A stretch of DNA of 64,000 nucleotides, taken from assembly GCF_010993705.1 (NCBI RefSeq), contig NZ_WOFO01000005.1, positions 186,001 through 250,000 on the forward strand, given 5' to 3'. Below, piece after piece: positions 55,875 through 64,000 of this stretch. A program made the position numbers and the translations under genes. Numbering within the stretch: position 1 is the first letter of the stretch; each line of letters begins with the position of its first letter. The DNA is from Cyclobacterium sp. SYSU L10401 (GTDB taxonomy: Bacteria > Bacteroidota > Bacteroidia > Cytophagales > Cyclobacteriaceae). The notes under the pieces were generated by a model that did not search any database, was not told where the DNA came from, and saw nothing but the letters and a program-made list of their open reading frames with translations.

Positions 55875-56225
55875 TTAAAATTTAAGGCCTCCTTCTCTGG
55901 CACCGTCGGCCAAAGCTTTTACATTTCCATGATAAAGATACCCGCTTCTGTCGAAAACAACTTCATTTAAGCCGTTAGCTACCGCTTTTTCAGCAAGCTT
56001 TTTCCCAACTTCTTTGGAAACGGATACATTTATGTTTTTACTGGAACCCAATTCCTTAGAGGAAGCGGCTGCTAGCGTTTGACCCTTTAAATCGTCAACC
56101 AATTGTGCATAAATCCCGGTATTACTTTTGAATACGGAAAGTCTGGGCCTGGAATCGGTACCGGAAATCTTTCTTCGGATACCCCTTTTAATTCTCAGTC
56201 TTCTAGTTTTTTTCTTGAAAGCCAT
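55875..56225 (-). CDS. rplR: Ribosomal protein L18
   Basis: 116 aa. Contains [13 protein letters not shown]-like and the C-terminal [19 protein letters not shown]; binds 5S rRNA in the central protuberance. Confidence 0.95.
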   Translation of the reverse strand: MAFKKKTRRLRIKRGIRRKISGTDSRPRLSVFKSNTGIYAQLVDDLKGQTLAAASSKELGSSKNINVSVSKEVGKKLAEKAVANGLNEVVFDRSGYLYHGNVKALADGAREGGLKF

Positions 56226-56232
56226 CTTCTAA

Positions 56233-56790
56233 TTATTTTTTAGCAGCAGTTTTACCAGCTTTACGTCTAATATGCTCACCTACAAATCTCACACCTTTAC
56301 CTTTGAAAGGCTCCACTTTACGCAGAGATTTGATCTTAGCGGCAACCTGACCGATTAGTTCCTTATCAATTCCCTCCAGGGAAATCAGCGGATTTTTACC
56401 TTTGGGAGTTTCTGTTTTGATAGCTATTTCCTGGGGAACCAATAAAAATATATTATGTGAGTAACCCAGTGAAAGTTCAAGAATTTGACCTTGATTGGTA
56501 GCTTTGTAACCTACACCTACCAGTTCCAGCTCTTTTTTATATCCTTCATGAACACCGATAACCATATTGTTTACCAGGGAACGGAAAAGTCCATGCAGAG
56601 ATTTATGACGCTTTGAATCAGTGGGTCTTTCCAATACCACCTGATTGTCCGCAATTTTTACTGATATATCAGGATTTACTTCCTGTACCAGAGTACCTTT
56701 GGGACCTTTAACAGTTACCTGATTGTGATCAGAAACGTCTACAGTCACACCCGCCGGTATATTTATCGGTTTTTTACCTATTCTAGACAT
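56233..56790 (-). CDS. rplF: Ribosomal protein L6
   Basis: 185 aa; two similar alpha/beta halves, MSRIGKKPINIPAGV at the start and FKGKGVRFVGEHIRRKAGK near the end. Confidence 0.96.
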   Translation of the reverse strand: MSRIGKKPINIPAGVTVDVSDHNQVTVKGPKGTLVQEVNPDISVKIADNQVVLERPTDSKRHKSLHGLFRSLVNNMVIGVHEGYKKELELVGVGYKATNQGQILELSLGYSHNIFLLVPQEIAIKTETPKGKNPLISLEGIDKELIGQVAAKIKSLRKVEPFKGKGVRFVGEHIRRKAGKTAAKK

Positions 56791-56799
56791 ATCAATTGA

Positions 56800-57195
56800 T
56801 TAATAAACGTAACAAAGTACTTCTCCACCCACGCCTTCAACACGGGCTTCTTTGTCAGTCATCACCCCTTTAGAGGTGGAAATAATTGCGATTCCCAAAC
56901 CATTAATAACTCTGGGGAGGGTATCTTTATTTACATATTTTCTTAAACCTGGCTTACTGATACGCGAAAGGTTAACAATCGCATTTTCCTTTGTTTGGGG
57001 ATTGTACTTCAGGGCAATTTTAATCGTTCCCTGAGGACCATCTTCAACAAATTTGTAATTTTGTATGTAACCTTTGTCAAAAAGAACCTTGGTCAGTTCT
57101 TTTTTCATGTTCGAAGCAGGTATTTCTACTATCCGGTGAGAAGCCTTGATGGCATTCCTCAACCTGGTTAGATAATCAGCTATTGGATCAGTCAT
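56800..57195 (-). CDS. rpsH: Ribosomal protein S8
   Basis: 131 aa, contains [19 protein letters not shown] and the C-terminal [20 protein letters not shown]. In E. coli S8 represses the spc operon; here the 83-bp gap before it holds a possible internal promoter. Confidence 0.96.
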   Translation of the reverse strand: MTDPIADYLTRLRNAIKASHRIVEIPASNMKKELTKVLFDKGYIQNYKFVEDGPQGTIKIALKYNPQTKENAIVNLSRISKPGLRKYVNKDTLPRVINGLGIAIISTSKGVMTDKEARVEGVGGEVLCYVY

Positions 57196-57233
57196 ATTTG
57201 TATTAGTCTAACTGCAAAACCCTAACGGGCCTG

Positions 57234-57241
57234 CAAAGTTA
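57234..57241 (-). promoter_or_regulatory. Possible internal promoter before rpsH
   Basis: On the minus strand TAACTTTG (57241-57234) is the same -7 box as before rplC, preceded 19 nt upstream by TTTT where TTTG is expected. The gap between rpsN and rpsH is 83 bp, while most gaps in this operon are under 20 bp. Confidence 0.45.
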
Positions 57242-57278
57242 CACAATGAAATTTAGAATAAAAACTATTATATAATTT

Positions 57279-57548
57279 TTACCAGCTAGACTTGGTTACA
57301 CCCGGAATTTTACCTGCTGAAGCCATCTCTCTGAAAGTCACCCTGTTGATACCAAATTTTCTCATGTATCCCTTGGGCCTGCCGGTAAGTTTGCATCGGT
57401 TATGAAGTCTTACTGGAGAAGCATTCTTGGGAAGCTTATCCAAGGCTTCATAATCACCAGCAGCTTTAAGTTCAGCTCGTTTTTTAGCATATTTTGCTAC
57501 CAAACGCTCCCTCTTTCTCTCGCGGGCTTTTATCGATTCTCTTGCCAT
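57279..57548 (-). CDS. rpsN: Ribosomal protein S14 (C- type)
   Basis: 89 aa, contains [20 protein letters not shown] and ends [10 protein letters not shown]. No CxxC pairs, so the zinc-free long form. Lies between rpsH and rplE. Confidence 0.95.
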   Translation of the reverse strand: MARESIKARERKRERLVAKYAKKRAELKAAGDYEALDKLPKNASPVRLHNRCKLTGRPKGYMRKFGINRVTFREMASAGKIPGVTKSSW

Positions 57549-57550
57549 TA

Positions 57551-58111
57551 TTATTCTTCTTTATTTTTATTTACAAAAGGCATTCCCAGAGATTTGAGCA
57601 GCGCATAAGCCTCTTCATCACTATTGGTACTTGTCACCAGGGTAATGTCCATTCCGGAGATCCTGTTTACTTTATCAATACTGATTTCAGGGAATATGAT
57701 TTGCTCTGTTACTCCTAGGGTGTAATTTCCGCGGCCGTCAAAACCTTTATCAGAAATCCCTTTAAAATCCCTTACCCTTGGTAAAGCAATGCTTACCAAC
57801 CTGTCAAGAAATTCATACATGCGGTCTCCCCTTAAAGTTACTTTTGCTCCAATCGGCATGCCATCCCTTAACTTAAAGTTGGATATGGAATTCTTGGCCT
57901 TGGTAGCCACAGCTCTCTGCCCGGTGATCAGTGATAATTCTTCTACCCCCTGATCTACCAGTTTCTTATCTGCTACAGCAGCACCAATACCTTTGTTTAA
58001 AACAATTTTGGTAAGTTTAGGTACCTGCATCACACTTGAAAACTGAAATTTATCCTTCAGCTCTGAAGTGATTTCTTTATCGAACTTTTCTTTTAATCTA
58101 GGTTTAGCCAT
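57551..58111 (-). CDS. rplE: Ribosomal protein L5
   Basis: 186 aa, contains [19 protein letters not shown] and [19 protein letters not shown]; binds 5S rRNA. Overlaps rplX by 8 bp. Confidence 0.96.
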   Translation of the reverse strand: MAKPRLKEKFDKEITSELKDKFQFSSVMQVPKLTKIVLNKGIGAAVADKKLVDQGVEELSLITGQRAVATKAKNSISNFKLRDGMPIGAKVTLRGDRMYEFLDRLVSIALPRVRDFKGISDKGFDGRGNYTLGVTEQIIFPEISIDKVNRISGMDITLVTSTNSDEEAYALLKSLGMPFVNKNKEE

Positions 58112-58448
58112 TGATCACCTCCCCGGTTTTCTTAGAGTACCTTACTAATTTTCCGTCTTCATTTTTCTTTCTTCCAATCCTGGTAGCTTCGCCTGTTTTA
58201 GGATCTACCAATTTCAGATTGCTGATATGAATGGGAGCTTCCTTCTTCTCAATGCCACCCTGGGGTGAATTCGCTGTTGGTTTGATATGTTTGGTTACCA
58301 TATTCAAACCCTCCACGATCGCCCTTCTTTTGGCTTGATCAACAGAAAGGATTTTCCCTTTTTTGCCTTTGTCGTCACCTGAAATTACCAAAACGGTATC
58401 CCCGGATTTGATGTGCAATTTAGGTTGCTTGTTAAATTTTCTTTCCAT
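58104..58448 (-). CDS. rplX: Ribosomal protein L24
   Basis: 114 aa, KOW motif near the N-terminus ([20 protein letters not shown]), then [19 protein letters not shown]-like region. First binder in 50S assembly. Confidence 0.95.
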   Translation of the reverse strand: MERKFNKQPKLHIKSGDTVLVISGDDKGKKGKILSVDQAKRRAIVEGLNMVTKHIKPTANSPQGGIEKKEAPIHISNLKLVDPKTGEATRIGRKKNEDGKLVRYSKKTGEVING

Positions 58449-58450
58449 GT

Positions 58451-58819
58451 TTACAATACTTCAGGGGCCAGTGATACAATTTTCATAAACTGCCGCTCCC
58501 TCAGTTCCCTGGCCACAGGGCCAAAAATACGGGTACCTCTGGGTTCGTCGTTGTTATTCAAAAGTACGGCCGCATTATCTTCAAACCGGATATAGGAGCC
58601 GTCTTTTCTACGGACTTCTTTTCTGGTCCTTACTATTACCGCTTTGGAAACAGTGCCTTTTTTCATGTTGCTGGACGAAATGGCTGATTTGACAGTCACG
58701 ACAACCTTGTCTCCAATGGAGGCATACCTTCTTTTGGTTCCTCCCAAAACTCGGATTACAAGCACTTCTTTGGCGCCTGAATTGTCCGCTACGCTTAATC
58801 TGGATTCTTGCTGTATCAT
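58451..58819 (-). CDS. rplN: Ribosomal protein L14
   Basis: 122 aa, [19 protein letters not shown] at the start and [20 protein letters not shown] at the end. Full-length, contacts the subunit interface. Confidence 0.96.
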   Translation of the reverse strand: MIQQESRLSVADNSGAKEVLVIRVLGGTKRRYASIGDKVVVTVKSAISSSNMKKGTVSKAVIVRTRKEVRRKDGSYIRFEDNAAVLLNNNDEPRGTRIFGPVARELRERQFMKIVSLAPEVL

Positions 58820-58822
58820 GAT

Positions 58823-59086
58823 TTATAAAGCCCTCTCTATTATTTCGACCAATCTCCAACGTTTACTTTTGCTCAGCGGACGCGTTTCGCTGATTTTAAC
58901 CAGGTCTCCCGGGTTACAATCATTGTTTTCGTCATGAGCCATGAATTTGGTAGTTTTACCAACAAACTTACCGTACATGGGGTGTTTTACCCTTCTTTCC
59001 ACAGCTACGGTAATGGATTTATCCATTTTGTTGCTAACTACCTTACCTATTCTTTCTTTACGAAGGTTTCTTTCTATAGTAGCCAT
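58823..59086 (-). CDS. rpsQ: Ribosomal protein S17
   Basis: 87 aa, OB-fold; [20 protein letters not shown] and the C-terminal [19 protein letters not shown]. Confidence 0.95.
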   Translation of the reverse strand: MATIERNLRKERIGKVVSNKMDKSITVAVERRVKHPMYGKFVGKTTKFMAHDENNDCNPGDLVKISETRPLSKSKRWRLVEIIERAL

Positions 59087-59094
59087 TTTATTTG

Positions 59095-59289
59095 TTATTT
59101 AGCTAGTTGTTTGGCTCGTAAAAAAGTATTCAACCTTGCGACCAAACGCCTTGATTCTTTGATTCTATTTGGATTCTCTATAGGAGAGATCGCATGAGCA
59201 AAACGCAGTTTTGTCAGGTTCTCCTTTTCCGCAGCTATGCGTGATATGATTTCGCTCTCCGTAAGAGCATTGATTTCAGAATTTTTCAT
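59095..59289 (-). CDS. rpmC: Ribosomal protein L29
   Basis: 64 aa from the ATG at 59289. The frame continues upstream into rplP, but the L29 fold begins [13 protein letters not shown]. Contains [16 protein letters not shown] and sits at the tunnel exit. Confidence 0.94.
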   Translation of the reverse strand: MKNSEINALTESEIISRIAAEKENLTKLRFAHAISPIENPNRIKESRRLVARLNTFLRAKQLAK

Positions 59290-59293
59290 TGCT

Positions 59294-59716
59294 TTATGAT
59301 CCAACGTAATCTCTACGTACGACAAATTTGGTACTTACAGGAAGCTTTTGCTGAGCCAATCTCAGCGCTTCCTGGGCTACTTCTACAGGTACACCTGTAG
59401 CTTCAAAAAGGATTGTTCCCGGCTTGATCACCGCAACCCAATATTCGGGAGCTCCTTTACCTTTACCCATCCTTACCTCTGCAGGCTTTTTGGTAATGGG
59501 TTTATCTGGGAAAATCCGGATCCAAACCTGACCCTCTCTTTTCATTGCTCTTGTCATGGCAATACGGGCAGCTTCTATTTGTCTAGAGGTGATCCATCCA
59601 GGCTCAAGGGATTTGATTCCAAAATTGCCAAAGGCCAGGGTATGACCCCTTTGGGCAATTCCTTTGATCCTCCCCTTGTGCATTTTTCTAAATTTCGTTC
59701 TTCTTGGCTGTAACAT
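59294..59716 (-). CDS. rplP: Ribosomal protein L16
   Basis: 140 aa, [20 protein letters not shown] at the start, [20 protein letters not shown] in the middle. Part of the A-site-facing region of the 50S. Confidence 0.96.
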   Translation of the reverse strand: MLQPRRTKFRKMHKGRIKGIAQRGHTLAFGNFGIKSLEPGWITSRQIEAARIAMTRAMKREGQVWIRIFPDKPITKKPAEVRMGKGKGAPEYWVAVIKPGTILFEATGVPVEVAQEALRLAQQKLPVSTKFVVRRDYVGS

Positions 59717-59736
59717 GATTGCTCAGTTAAAGATGT

Positions 59737-60474
59737 TTAGTTGTTTCTTTTTCTTCTCTTGGGTCCACCTTCTCTCCTTCTCCTGTTTCCAGCCGGAGCA
59801 TTGCCTTTGGCATCGCTTCCTGTGCTTAGATTAGGTGAAAGATCTCTCTTCCCGTAAACTTCACCCTTGAAGATCCAAACCTTAATACCAATCTTACCAT
59901 ATACCGTCTGTGCTTCCGACAGGGCATAGTCCACATCGGCACGGATGGTATGCAAAGGTATTCTGCCTTCCTTATACATCTCAGACCTGGCCATCTCAGC
60001 ACCGCCCAGCCTTCCGGAAAGCTTTACTTTTATTCCTTCTGCACCTACCCTCATAGTAGCTGCAATGGATTGTTTCATGGCTCTTCTGAAAGATATCCTT
60101 GCTTCCAATTGCTGGGCAATAGATTCTCCCACCAATTTAGCATCCAATTCAGGTCGTTTGATCTCAAAAATATTGATCTGAACATCCTTATTGGTCAGCT
60201 TTTTTAATTCTTCCCTAAGCTTATCTACCTCGGAACCTCCTTTACCAATTACCACACCCGGACGTGCCGTCTGTATGGTTAGGGTAATTCTCTTGAGGGT
60301 TCGTTCAATGATTACCTTGGATATGCCTCCTTTAGGAATCCTGGCAAATACATACTTCCTGATATTCTGGTCTTCATAAAGCTTTTCAGCGAAATCACGT
60401 CCACCATACCAGTTAGAGTCCCAACCCTTGATGATACCAAGCCTTAAACCAATTGGGTTAACTTTTTGTCCCAT
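59737..60474 (-). CDS. rpsC: Ribosomal protein S3
   Basis: 245 aa. KH domain with [19 protein letters not shown]; ends with a basic [15 protein letters not shown] tail that is typical for Bacteroidota. Confidence 0.96.
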   Translation of the reverse strand: MGQKVNPIGLRLGIIKGWDSNWYGGRDFAEKLYEDQNIRKYVFARIPKGGISKVIIERTLKRITLTIQTARPGVVIGKGGSEVDKLREELKKLTNKDVQINIFEIKRPELDAKLVGESIAQQLEARISFRRAMKQSIAATMRVGAEGIKVKLSGRLGGAEMARSEMYKEGRIPLHTIRADVDYALSEAQTVYGKIGIKVWIFKGEVYGKRDLSPNLSTGSDAKGNAPAGNRRRREGGPKRRKRNN

Positions 60475-60477
60475 ATT

Positions 60478-60867
60478 TTAATCTTCATTTTCATTTGATT
60501 CAACAATATCAGCGGTAACGTCTCCACCCAGGGAGTCTACGATTAGCGTTACATGATTTGATCTTTTACGGATCCTATGGGCCCTGCCCTGAGGTGCAGG
60601 TCGAAGCCTTTTCAACATCCTGCCACCATCTACAGCGATGGTCTTGACATATAATTCAGCATCTTCCAGTTTCTCTTCAGGATTTTTTGCCTGCCAGTTG
60701 GCAATGGCTGATAATAACAGCTTTTCTAACCTGATCGCCCCATGATTAGGGGTGAATTTCAGGATACTCAATGCCTGACCAACTTTCTTTCCCCTTACCA
60801 GATCCGCAACCAGACGCATTTTTCTGGGAGAGGTAGGAACGTTTTTTAATTTTGCTATTGCTTCCAT
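60478..60867 (-). CDS. rplV: Ribosomal protein L22
   Basis: 129 aa, contains [20 protein letters not shown] and [19 protein letters not shown], the loop that reaches the exit tunnel. Confidence 0.95.
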   Translation of the reverse strand: MEAIAKLKNVPTSPRKMRLVADLVRGKKVGQALSILKFTPNHGAIRLEKLLLSAIANWQAKNPEEKLEDAELYVKTIAVDGGRMLKRLRPAPQGRAHRIRKRSNHVTLIVDSLGGDVTADIVESNENED

Positions 60868-60869
60868 GA

Positions 60870-61148
60870 TTATCTCTTTCCTTTATCTTTTTTGGCAATG
60901 TGTCCACGGAAATTTCTGGTAGGAGCAAATTCACCCAGTTTATGGCCGACCATATTGTCTGTCACAAACACAGGGATAAATTTGTTTCCATTATGCACTG
61001 CAAAGGTATGTCCCACGAAGTCCGGAGAGATCATAGACCTTCTTGACCAGGTCTTGATTACGGATTTTTTCCCGGAATCGTTCATGACATCCACTTTCTT
61101 TGCCAAATGATGTTCTATATAAGGGCCTTTTTTTAATGAACGTGCCAT
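60870..61148 (-). CDS. rpsS: Ribosomal protein S19
   Basis: 92 aa, begins [19 protein letters not shown] and contains [15 protein letters not shown]. Two bases before rplV. Confidence 0.96.
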   Translation of the reverse strand: MARSLKKGPYIEHHLAKKVDVMNDSGKKSVIKTWSRRSMISPDFVGHTFAVHNGNKFIPVFVTDNMVGHKLGEFAPTRNFRGHIAKKDKGKR

Positions 61149-61150
61149 GT

Positions 61151-61975
61151 TTATTTAGATCTTCTGCTAATGATGAATTTATTGGAATACTTCTTAACGG
61201 AACGGGTTTTCTTACCTTTAGCCAATAAACCGGTTCTGGAACGTGGGTGCCCTCCGGATGAACGGCCTTCTCCACCACCCATTGGGTGATCGACAGGGTT
61301 CATGGCCACACCTCTGGTTCTGGGTCTTCTTCCCAACCATCGCTTACGGCCGGCTTTTCCAAGGACTACGTTCATGTGCTCCCCATTGGATACTGTACCA
61401 ATGGTTGCTTTACAAGTCCCCAATACCATCCTCATTTCACCAGAAGGCAATTTGACGGTCACATATTTTCCTTCTCTGGCCAGCAATTGAGCATAGCCAC
61501 CTGCACTACGTGCCATGGCACCACCCTTTCCAGGTTTTAACTCAATGTTGTGGATAATGGTACCCAAAGGAATGTCCTTCAAAAATAAGGTGTTGCCTAC
61601 CTCAGGACTGGCATTCTCCCCACAAAGTACGGTTTGCCCAACCTGCAGCCCTTCCGGAGCCAGCATGTAAGTCTTGGTACCATCCTTGTAAAACAACAAG
61701 GCAATCCTGGCTGTCCTGTTGGGATCGTATTCTATACTTTTTACTACTGCAGGTACGCCCTCTTTAAGTCTTTTAAAGTCGACAATCCTGAGTCTTTTTT
61801 TATGTCCGCCTCCGATATACCTGGAGGTCATTTTTCCAGTATGGTTCCTGCCTCCGGTTTTTCTCAAAGGAGCCAATAGGCTCTTCTCCGGTTTGGAAGT
61901 GGTGATCTCATCAAAAGATGGAGCCACTCTAAATCGGGTACCGGGGGTTACAGGTTTTAATTTTTTAACTGCCAT
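61151..61975 (-). CDS. rplB: Ribosomal protein L2
   Basis: 274 aa. Contains [19 protein letters not shown] and the C-terminal [20 protein letters not shown]; His of the latter region is the conserved 50S peptidyl-transferase-proximal residue. Confidence 0.97.
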   Translation of the reverse strand: MAVKKLKPVTPGTRFRVAPSFDEITTSKPEKSLLAPLRKTGGRNHTGKMTSRYIGGGHKKRLRIVDFKRLKEGVPAVVKSIEYDPNRTARIALLFYKDGTKTYMLAPEGLQVGQTVLCGENASPEVGNTLFLKDIPLGTIIHNIELKPGKGGAMARSAGGYAQLLAREGKYVTVKLPSGEMRMVLGTCKATIGTVSNGEHMNVVLGKAGRKRWLGRRPRTRGVAMNPVDHPMGGGEGRSSGGHPRSRTGLLAKGKKTRSVKKYSNKFIISRRSK

Positions 61976-61988
61976 TGGTTTGATTCAA

Positions 61989-62276
61989 TTAAATTTCACC
62001 GTAAAAATCAATAATTTCACCTTCCGCCACCTGTACTATCGCCTTCTTAAATGTGTTGGTATAGCCGGATACTATCTTGGCTTTGGTGTACCTGGTTTTC
62101 TTTTTTGCCGCATAACGCATGGTACGTACCCCAACCACTTTGACACCGTACATTTTCTCTACAGCTTGCTTGATCTGAGGCTTCTTTGCAGTTTTTTCTA
62201 CCACAAAACCGTAGACCCCACGTTCGTTCATGGCTGAGATCTTTTCTGTAATCAAAGGTCTTTTTAATATCTCCAT
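61989..62276 (-). CDS. rplW: Ribosomal protein L23
   Basis: 95 aa, begins MEILKRPLITEKISA and contains VGVRTMRYAAKKKTRYTKAK. Lines the tunnel exit where SRP and trigger factor dock. Confidence 0.95.
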   Translation of the reverse strand: MEILKRPLITEKISAMNERGVYGFVVEKTAKKPQIKQAVEKMYGVKVVGVRTMRYAAKKKTRYTKAKIVSGYTNTFKKAIVQVAEGEIIDFYGEI

Positions 62277-62280
62277 GATT

Positions 62281-62910
62281 TTATTTCGATAAAAGGGTTT
62301 CTAATTTACTCAATGCACCTTCACAAAAAACCAGGCTATCGGCATCCAAAAGCTCATACGTATTCAAATCATCTACCATTCGTACTTTTGCTTTTTGCAA
62401 ATTTCTGGAAGACAAGTATACATTTGGATTGTTTTCAGCTACTACCAACAGGGTCTTTTTATCTGTAAGCGACAAATTGGAAAGCAGCTTGATGTAATCT
62501 TTTGTCCGGGGTGCATCGAAAACCAGATCTTCCAATATTACCAAACCATTGTCCTTTGCCTTGTATGACAAAGCCGACTTTCTGGCAACCTGCTTTAATT
62601 TTTTATTCAATTTAAAAGAATAATCCCTTGGCTTGGGTCCAAATACCCTACCGCCACCCCTGAAAATCGGGGATTTGATAGAGCCTGCACGAGCACCTCC
62701 GGTACCTTTTTGCTTCTTAATCTTCTTGGTAGAACCGGAAATTTCGGCCCTTTCCTTTGATTTATGTGTACCCTGTCGCCTGTTAGCCAAATATTGTTTG
62801 ACATCAAGGTAAATGGCGTGATCGTTAGGCTCAACCGCGAAAATATCCTCGGAAAGCGTCACTTTTCTTCCGGTGTCTTCACCGGTCTGTTTTAATATTG
62901 CTAATTCCAT
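62281..62910 (-). CDS. rplD: Ribosomal protein L4
   Basis: 209 aa; contains [20 protein letters not shown] and [20 protein letters not shown], the tunnel-lining loop. E. coli L4 represses the S10 operon; the leader here is different. Confidence 0.96.
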   Translation of the reverse strand: MELAILKQTGEDTGRKVTLSEDIFAVEPNDHAIYLDVKQYLANRRQGTHKSKERAEISGSTKKIKKQKGTGGARAGSIKSPIFRGGGRVFGPKPRDYSFKLNKKLKQVARKSALSYKAKDNGLVILEDLVFDAPRTKDYIKLLSNLSLTDKKTLLVVAENNPNVYLSSRNLQKAKVRMVDDLNTYELLDADSLVFCEGALSKLETLLSK

Positions 62911-62914
62911 CTTC

Positions 62915-63547
62915 TTACTTCTCTAGAATCACAAAAGAATTTTTGGCTCCCGGTATAGAACCACTTACCAGAAGCAGGTTCTTTTCAGGATAAATTTTAA
63001 GTACTTTTAAATTAAGTACTTTGACCCTGTTACCTCCGGTCCTTCCAGCCATTCTCATGCCTTTAAAGACCCTGGAAGGCCAGGAGCAAGCACCGATGGA
63101 ACCAGGATGACGTTGCCTGTTGTGCTGCCCGTGGGTAGCTCCTCCGACACCACCAAAGCCATGTCGTTTTACCACGCCTTGAAAACCCTTTCCTTTGGAT
63201 GTTCCGATGGCATCGACAAAGTCACCTTCAACAAAAATCTGATCAGATATGACGGTTTTACCCATGTCTACCTGTCCTTCGAATTCCACTCTGAAATCCC
63301 TGAATTCAACAACTTTCTGCTTTGGCGTTGTACCGGCCTTTTTGAAATGACCGATCAATGGCTTGGGCGTATTTTTCTCCTTACGCTCACCATAAGCCAA
63401 CTGTACAGCGTTGTACCCGTCTGTTTCTACATTTTTTACTTGCGTCACTACGCAAGGACCAGCTTCTACTAACGTGCATGCGACATTACGTCCATCGGCA
63501 CTAAAAATACTAGTCATTCCGATTTTCTTACCTATAATTCCAGACAT
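62915..63547 (-). CDS. rplC: Ribosomal protein L3
   Basis: 210 aa, [20 protein letters not shown] at the start and [20 protein letters not shown] in the middle (Gln methylation-type loop). The first gene of the S10 transcript in this genome, behind its own promoter. Confidence 0.97.
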   Translation of the reverse strand: MSGIIGKKIGMTSIFSADGRNVACTLVEAGPCVVTQVKNVETDGYNAVQLAYGERKEKNTPKPLIGHFKKAGTTPKQKVVEFRDFRVEFEGQVDMGKTVISDQIFVEGDFVDAIGTSKGKGFQGVVKRHGFGGVGGATHGQHNRQRHPGSIGACSWPSRVFKGMRMAGRTGGNRVKVLNLKVLKIYPEKNLLLVSGSIPGAKNSFVILEK

Positions 63548-63611
63548 CTATGGATATATAATATACAATGATTCACAAGGCTTTACACACCTGTGCCCTT
63601 TTAAAGGATTG

Positions 63612-63642
63612 CAAAGTTAGTAATTTAATTTCAGCTTGCAAA
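63612..63642 (-). promoter_or_regulatory. Promoter of the S10-spc-alpha operon, before rplC
   Basis: On the minus strand TTTG (63642-63639), 19 nt spacer, TAACTTTG (63619-63612): an exact TTTG-N19-TAnnTTTG match. Transcription should start near 63608, leaving a 60-nt leader to the rplC ATG with a CCTTTTAAAAGG palindrome. The perfect match contrasts with most other promoters here. Confidence 0.85.
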
Positions 63643-63734
63643 TCGCAACCTGAATATTTTCAAACAATTAGCTACTTAAAAAGCCATTCGCAGGAGAATA
63701 TTTCAAAACTACCATCCGGATCGTATTTTCTTAA

Positions 63735-63770
63735 CCGAAAAAGCCCATGCCAAAACTGGCACGGGCTTTT
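63735..63770 (-). terminator. Terminator after rpsJ
   Basis: The 14-nt arms 63739-63752 and 63757-63770 are reverse complements with one mismatch (A747 opposite C762). On the minus strand the last arm ends in a run of five T. It lies 20 nt after the rpsJ stop and separates rpsJ from rplC. Confidence 0.8.
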
Positions 63771-63790
63771 AATCGTTTCAATGGAGCAGG

Positions 63791-64000
63791 TCAGACTTTG
63801 ATCTCTACATCCACTCCGCTTGGGAGTTCAATTTTCATCAGGGCATCTACAGTTTTGGAACTACCTGAATAGATGTCCACCAGCCTTTTATAGGTGCAAA
63901 GTTGAAATTGCTCTCTGGCCTTTTTATTGACGTGGGGAGATTTCAAAACGGTAAATTTTTCCTTCTTGGTTGGCAAAGGAATAGGCCCTACCACAATGGC
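63791..64000 (-). CDS. rpsJ: Ribosomal protein S10 (5' partial)
   Basis: The C-terminal 69 residues are in the window; the frame is open to base 64000, so the start is upstream. [20 protein letters not shown] and [20 protein letters not shown] are the S10 signature. In this genome it likely ends the str-type operon, since a terminator follows it and a new promoter precedes rplC. Confidence 0.93.
   Translation of the reverse strand, partial: AIVVGPIPLPTKKEKFTVLKSPHVNKKAREQFQLCTYKRLVDIYSGSSKTVDALMKIELPSGVDVEIKV

Overview
The window comes from a member of the Bacteroidota, most likely a Cyclobacteriaceae-like marine Cytophagales bacterium. This placement is inferred from several signs. The first gene ends in a type IX secretion (T9SS) sorting domain. 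Several genes have the Bacteroidota -7 box TAnnTTTG, in two cases with a TTTG -33 element 19-20 nt upstream. Shine-Dalgarno sequences are largely absent. LysRS and ribosomal protein L17 carry C-terminal extensions, and the spc operon lacks adk. Both ends of the window cut genes: a secreted beta-helix protein on the left and rpsJ on the right. I saw no rRNA, tRNA, CRISPR array, insertion sequence or prophage.

Bases 1-7.5 kb form a small glycan-degradation locus: a multi-domain T9SS protein (beta-helix, Ig-like domain, three malectin-like domains) converging on two GH43 lipoproteins. From 7.8 to 11.9 kb a minus-strand cluster with 4-bp ATGA overlaps carries an unknown membrane-anchored protein, YkvA, a Rossmann oxidoreductase, Dtd, a ModF-like double ATPase and a MazG-like protein. 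From 12 to 21.5 kb lie an A-type Fe-S protein without its CxC motif, DUF4268, FolB, a DivIVA-domain protein, a WD40 protein, a phosphopantetheinyl transferase, a redoxin, a SirB1-like protein, a peptidoglycan amidase divergent from lptD, and DUF4256.

Bases 21.6-29.9 kb hold the most interesting unit, a minus-strand aromatic amino-acid operon: DAHP synthase/chorismate mutase - aroB - aroA - DUF486 membrane protein - pheA - aminotransferase - tyrA, with arginine deiminase behind it. In front of it lies an unannotated transcription attenuator. A TTTG-N20-TACATTTG promoter sits 4 nt before a 31-codon leader ORF whose codons 8-16 read YFSFFYFYF. A rho-independent terminator follows, and mutually exclusive RNA pairings 1:2 and 2:3 can be drawn by hand. 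The leader peptide appears to be translated from a nearly leaderless transcript.

Bases 30-46 kb contain ordinary housekeeping and accessory genes: proline dehydrogenase, lysS, ThuA, a FtsX-type permease, a Tat-exported sugar isomerase-like protein, a TlpA-like thioredoxin, an unrecognised 405-aa protein, a seven-helix membrane protein resembling a sensor half without its effector, then an ftsB-like gene, an outer-membrane protein, cysE and cysM. From 46.5 kb to the end the minus strand carries eno, carA, and the fused S10-spc-alpha ribosomal operons from rplC to rplQ. These have their own promoter and are separated from rpsJ by a terminator.
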